A DNA stretch of 6,862 bases. Source: an archaeon. GTDB lineage: Archaea; Thermoproteota; Bathyarchaeia; TCS64. The stretch covers positions 1-6,862 of the forward strand of contig JAHLLU010000114.1 in NCBI GenBank assembly GCA_020444005.1. Reading direction: 5' to 3'. Below the pieces are notes generated by a model, which saw nothing but the letters and a program-made list of their open reading frames with translations, had not been told where the DNA came from and searched no databases. A program made the position numbers and the translations under genes. The stretch's first letter is position 1. Each line of letters starts with the position of its first letter. This document shows positions 5,350 to 6,862 of this stretch, in pieces.

Positions 5350-5367
5350 CGAGCAAAATTATGCTCG
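5350..5367. promoter_or_regulatory. Operator-like dyad between TATA box and start
   Basis: CGAGCAAAATTATGCTCG has perfect six-base arms (5350-5355 and 5362-5367), and the centre is also nearly symmetric: only the 5356/5361 pair fails. It fills the space from the TATA box (5366-5373, minus strand) to a few bases before the leaderless start at 5344. A dimeric regulator bound here would block assembly at the promoter. The regulator is not known. Confidence 0.5.
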
Positions 5368-5373
5368 TATAAG
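5366..5373 (-). promoter_or_regulatory. TATA box for the Cys/His-rich gene
   Basis: The minus strand reads CTTATACG, centred about 26 bases before the ATG at 5344, predicting transcription to begin at the start codon itself. A second A/T-rich element further up (TTTTTTATATA, complement of 5395-5405) is a possible alternative in either direction. Confidence 0.6.
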
Positions 5374-5418
5374 GTTGTCGCAGTCATATGACGGTATATA
5401 AAAAAAGTTGGTTCAAGT

Positions 5419-5440
5419 AGCTAGTAAATAGCTTGTAAAT
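5419..5440. repeat. Tandem 11-bp direct repeat
   Basis: AGCTAGTAAAT (5419-5429) is followed at once by AGCTTGTAAAT (5430-5440), ten of eleven bases identical. A further partial echo, GCTTGTTA, begins at 5454, about two helical turns after the first GCTTGTAA at 5431. Eleven-base spacing places both copies on one face of the helix, as with stacked regulator sites. It lies in the AT-rich gap between the divergent Cys/His-rich gene and the small orphan gene. Function unknown. Confidence 0.45.
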
Positions 5441-5508
5441 AATCGATGAATATGCTTGTTACATTAACTATTCCTAAAAATGTAGTTTCTATTTTATACA
5501 TACAATTG

Positions 5509-5516
5509 GTTATACG
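5509..5516 (+). promoter_or_regulatory. TATA box for the small orphan gene
   Basis: GTTATACG is centred about 32 bases before the ATG at 5545, so transcription should begin near 5538 with a leader of about six bases. A run of nine T (5529-5537) sits just before that point. Confidence 0.5.
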
Positions 5517-5544
5517 TTGATGCATAGATTTTTTTTTGGTAACG

Positions 5545-5760
5545 ATGTTTGCCCTGTTCAAAAAAAATCTAGGTGCTATTTTGTATCGAAAGCTTCTATG
5601 GAATGAAGAAGATGATGAGTATATGGGGTTTGAAGAACAAGGTATTACCTATGAGGAATGGAAACACGGCAAGATGAACAAGATTAATGTCCATACTCTA
5701 AATGATTCTCAGGAAATAGAGTCCGACCCTCTACCGGTCATACTAGTTCCTCATAATTAA
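5545..5760 (+). CDS. Small hypothetical protein, 71 aa
   Basis: No family recognised. The predicted protein is hydrophilic: a basic, hydrophobic N-terminal stretch (MFALFKKNLGAILYRKLLW) could be an amphipathic helix, followed by an acidic patch (NEEDDEY), then GITYEEWKHGKMNKI and a C-terminal tail ending LPVILVPHN. No Cys pairs and no clear membrane span. The ATG at 5545 is preferred over TTG 5536 because the TATA box places the transcript start between them. The gene lies alone in an AT-rich stretch, and its codons look more AT-rich than those of its neighbours. Promoter, correct spacing and an open frame favour a real gene, but with 71 codons and no recognised relative it could still be a chance frame. 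Confidence 0.5.
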   Translation: MFALFKKNLGAILYRKLLWNEEDDEYMGFEEQGITYEEWKHGKMNKINVHTLNDSQEIESDPLPVILVPHN

Positions 5761-5775
5761 ACTGTAAAAAATCCT
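5761..5775 (-). terminator. Possible T-run terminator downstream of truD
   Basis: On the minus strand a run of six T (complement of 5766-5771) occurs about 80 bases beyond the truD stop, just before the opposite-facing orphan gene's end. It could end the truD transcript. The remaining bases of this 89-base gap (5761-5849) show nothing else I can name. Confidence 0.35.
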
Positions 5776-5849
5776 ATTCACATTATCTCGTAGTCCAGTG
5801 CAATAAATTCAATATCATTGTTACATGCGACGGAATTTTGGATGCAGAT

Positions 5850-6862
5850 TTACCCGTTTTTCATGAACTCTCGTAGAAGTGTCGTTGCGAAGGCGCCTTT
5901 ATGGAGCATGAAATCTAGTTGGATTCCTCGTTGATTCTCGGTTATCTCGATTTCCGGCGCAAGTCTACCGAAACGTCTTGTGCCAGTAATTTTCATTCGT
6001 TTAAATGTCTTCATTGACATCCCTGATTCTTCAAAGATTTCGGTTTCAAGTTTTGCTGATTCATCTAGTGGGTGTGACATCTTGTACCCGAATATGGGTG
6101 CTGTGAAGCTGATCTCCTTGGATTCAAACCGTGGCTGGTCTACTTTGAGGTCGTTTACCCAGAATATGCCTCCCGTTTCATGTTTCTTTGCGATATCTCC
6201 CAGAAGCAGTTTATCGAATAATCCTCGTCTTACTCTCTCGGCGATGTATCTGTTGCATAGGTAGCTCTGGTAACTGGCAACCAGTAGTTTGCTCAGCCAC
6301 CTGTCTTTGAATCGTTTCTCGCCGTTGAGGATTTCCCAGCCCTCAAGTACATTCTTGCCTCTGTGTCCTAGCCTCTGGTCACCATAATAGTTGGGCATTC
6401 CATGCAGGTGTATCTGTTCGGCGATTAACGTGGCTCTTTCAAATGCTTTTCTCCGCGGTATCCTGATATCCGAGATGGTTATCGTGAACCGGTTTCCAAG
6501 TAGGTGCCCTGCCCTGAATTTGTTGGTATGAAACTTAGCCCAGTTCACCTCTACATCCATCTTGCCCTCTATGCGCTTCACCGCGTCCTCTGCGGATACA
6601 TCGTTTTTCTCAAAGAGTATGCTGAAGGTCTGGGTTGTTATCGCGTTTTTATCCTTGAGCCCAGCTGTGCCTATGTTTTGAGGTCTTAGGTTGAATATTT
6701 CTGCTATTTTTTTCTGTACTTGTCGGGTAGTCTTGTTCTTTTTTGTGATGTTGACGTATAGGTGGCTGCCTTTTCCTGTTGGCTGGTATTGGGCGATTTC
6801 CTCGACTCGGAAGTCTTCTGGGCGTGCTCTTATTCTGCCGCCTATTCCTTCTAGGTTTGGGG
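5850..6862 (-). CDS. truD: tRNA pseudouridine synthase TruD (N terminus cut by window edge)
   Basis: TruD-family enzyme that isomerises a specific uridine in tRNA to pseudouridine (U13 in bacteria; the archaeal and eukaryal relatives also modify other sites). The frame is open to the window edge, giving 336 visible codons, so the protein starts outside. In visible numbering: GIGGRIRARPEDFRVEEI (5-22), the catalytic motif GTAGLKDKNA (64-73) with D70 as the essential aspartate, and the family signature PNYYGDQRLG (156-165). The C-terminal segment FMLHKGAFATTLLREFMK closes the catalytic domain, so the 3' end is intact. Archaeal TruD proteins run to about 400 residues, so a few dozen are missing. 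A GTG at 6581 is an internal valine, not the start, since the catalytic motif lies upstream of it. No operon partner is visible. Confidence 0.96.
   Translation of the reverse strand, partial: PNLEGIGGRIRARPEDFRVEEIAQYQPTGKGSHLYVNITKKNKTTRQVQKKIAEIFNLRPQNIGTAGLKDKNAITTQTFSILFEKNDVSAEDAVKRIEGKMDVEVNWAKFHTNKFRAGHLLGNRFTITISDIRIPRRKAFERATLIAEQIHLHGMPNYYGDQRLGHRGKNVLEGWEILNGEKRFKDRWLSKLLVASYQSYLCNRYIAERVRRGLFDKLLLGDIAKKHETGGIFWVNDLKVDQPRFESKEISFTAPIFGYKMSHPLDESAKLETEIFEESGMSMKTFKRMKITGTRRFGRLAPEIEITENQRGIQLDFMLHKGAFATTLLREFMKNG

Noticed and set aside
4857..5372. Three plus-strand open frames opposite the Cys/His-rich gene
   Set aside because: Low-complexity Ser/Leu-rich translations typical of antisense frames; the minus-strand gene has the promoter and conserved-looking motifs.
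5980..6264. Plus-strand frame of 94 codons opposite truD
   Set aside because: It lies over the TruD catalytic domain, which is certain; the antisense product has no recognisable features.
6579..6581. GTG as the truD start codon
   Set aside because: The catalytic GTAGLKDK motif and the GIGGRI block are encoded upstream in the same frame, so the gene must begin outside the window.
1..6862. CRISPR array, insertion sequence, prophage, tRNA or rRNA
   Set aside because: I saw no regularly spaced repeats, terminal inverted repeats with a transposase, phage genes, or cloverleaf-forming sequence.

Overview
The window looks archaeal. Its genes include an archaeal-type homoserine kinase next to threonine synthase, a stand-alone NifU C-terminal (Nfu) domain protein, a YwbE/DUF2196 protein and a TruD pseudouridine synthase. 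Several starts sit about 25-35 bases downstream of TATA-like boxes whose shared core is TTATAC. That spacing implies leaderless or very short-leader mRNAs, which is typical of archaea. Other starts use Shine-Dalgarno sequences complementary to the 16S 3' end, with GTG, TTG and apparently CTG initiators. I cannot place the organism securely. A free-living archaeon of the Bathyarchaeota/TACK or Asgard type is a reasonable guess, because it combines receiver-domain proteins, threonine synthesis and moderate GC, but this is inference.

Layout, left to right. Bases 1-1249 (minus strand) hold thrB followed by thrC. They overlap by one base, and thrC leaves the window just after its PLP lysine. A divergent control region (1250-1411) separates them from a plus-strand pair, an Nfu domain protein and a HEYLH-motif metalloprotein (1412-2112), the second apparently starting at CTG behind a strong ribosome binding site. 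This pair converges with a minus-strand unit (2109-2967): a small zinc-ribbon protein, then a receiver-domain protein with a helical N-terminal extension. Another divergent region leads to a plus-strand flavin reductase and flavodoxin pair (3086-4098), a T-run, and then leaderless ywbE (4148-4345). ywbE abuts, stop to stop, a minus-strand Cys/His-rich protein of about 332 residues (4346-5344). Bases 5345-5850 are AT-rich and carry a promoter with an operator-like dyad, an 11-bp tandem repeat and a small orphan gene. The window ends in truD (5850-6862, minus, N terminus missing).

Functional themes are threonine biosynthesis from homoserine, Fe-S cluster delivery, FMN-based electron transfer, one-component or partnerless phospho-signalling, and tRNA modification. 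I see no tRNA, rRNA, CRISPR array, insertion sequence or phage gene, and no stretch above 300 bases without a gene. Most of the window is ordinary chromosomal housekeeping. The least explained parts are the HEYLH protein, the Cys/His-rich protein, the zinc-ribbon protein, the orphan small gene and the regulatory architecture around 5344-5545.
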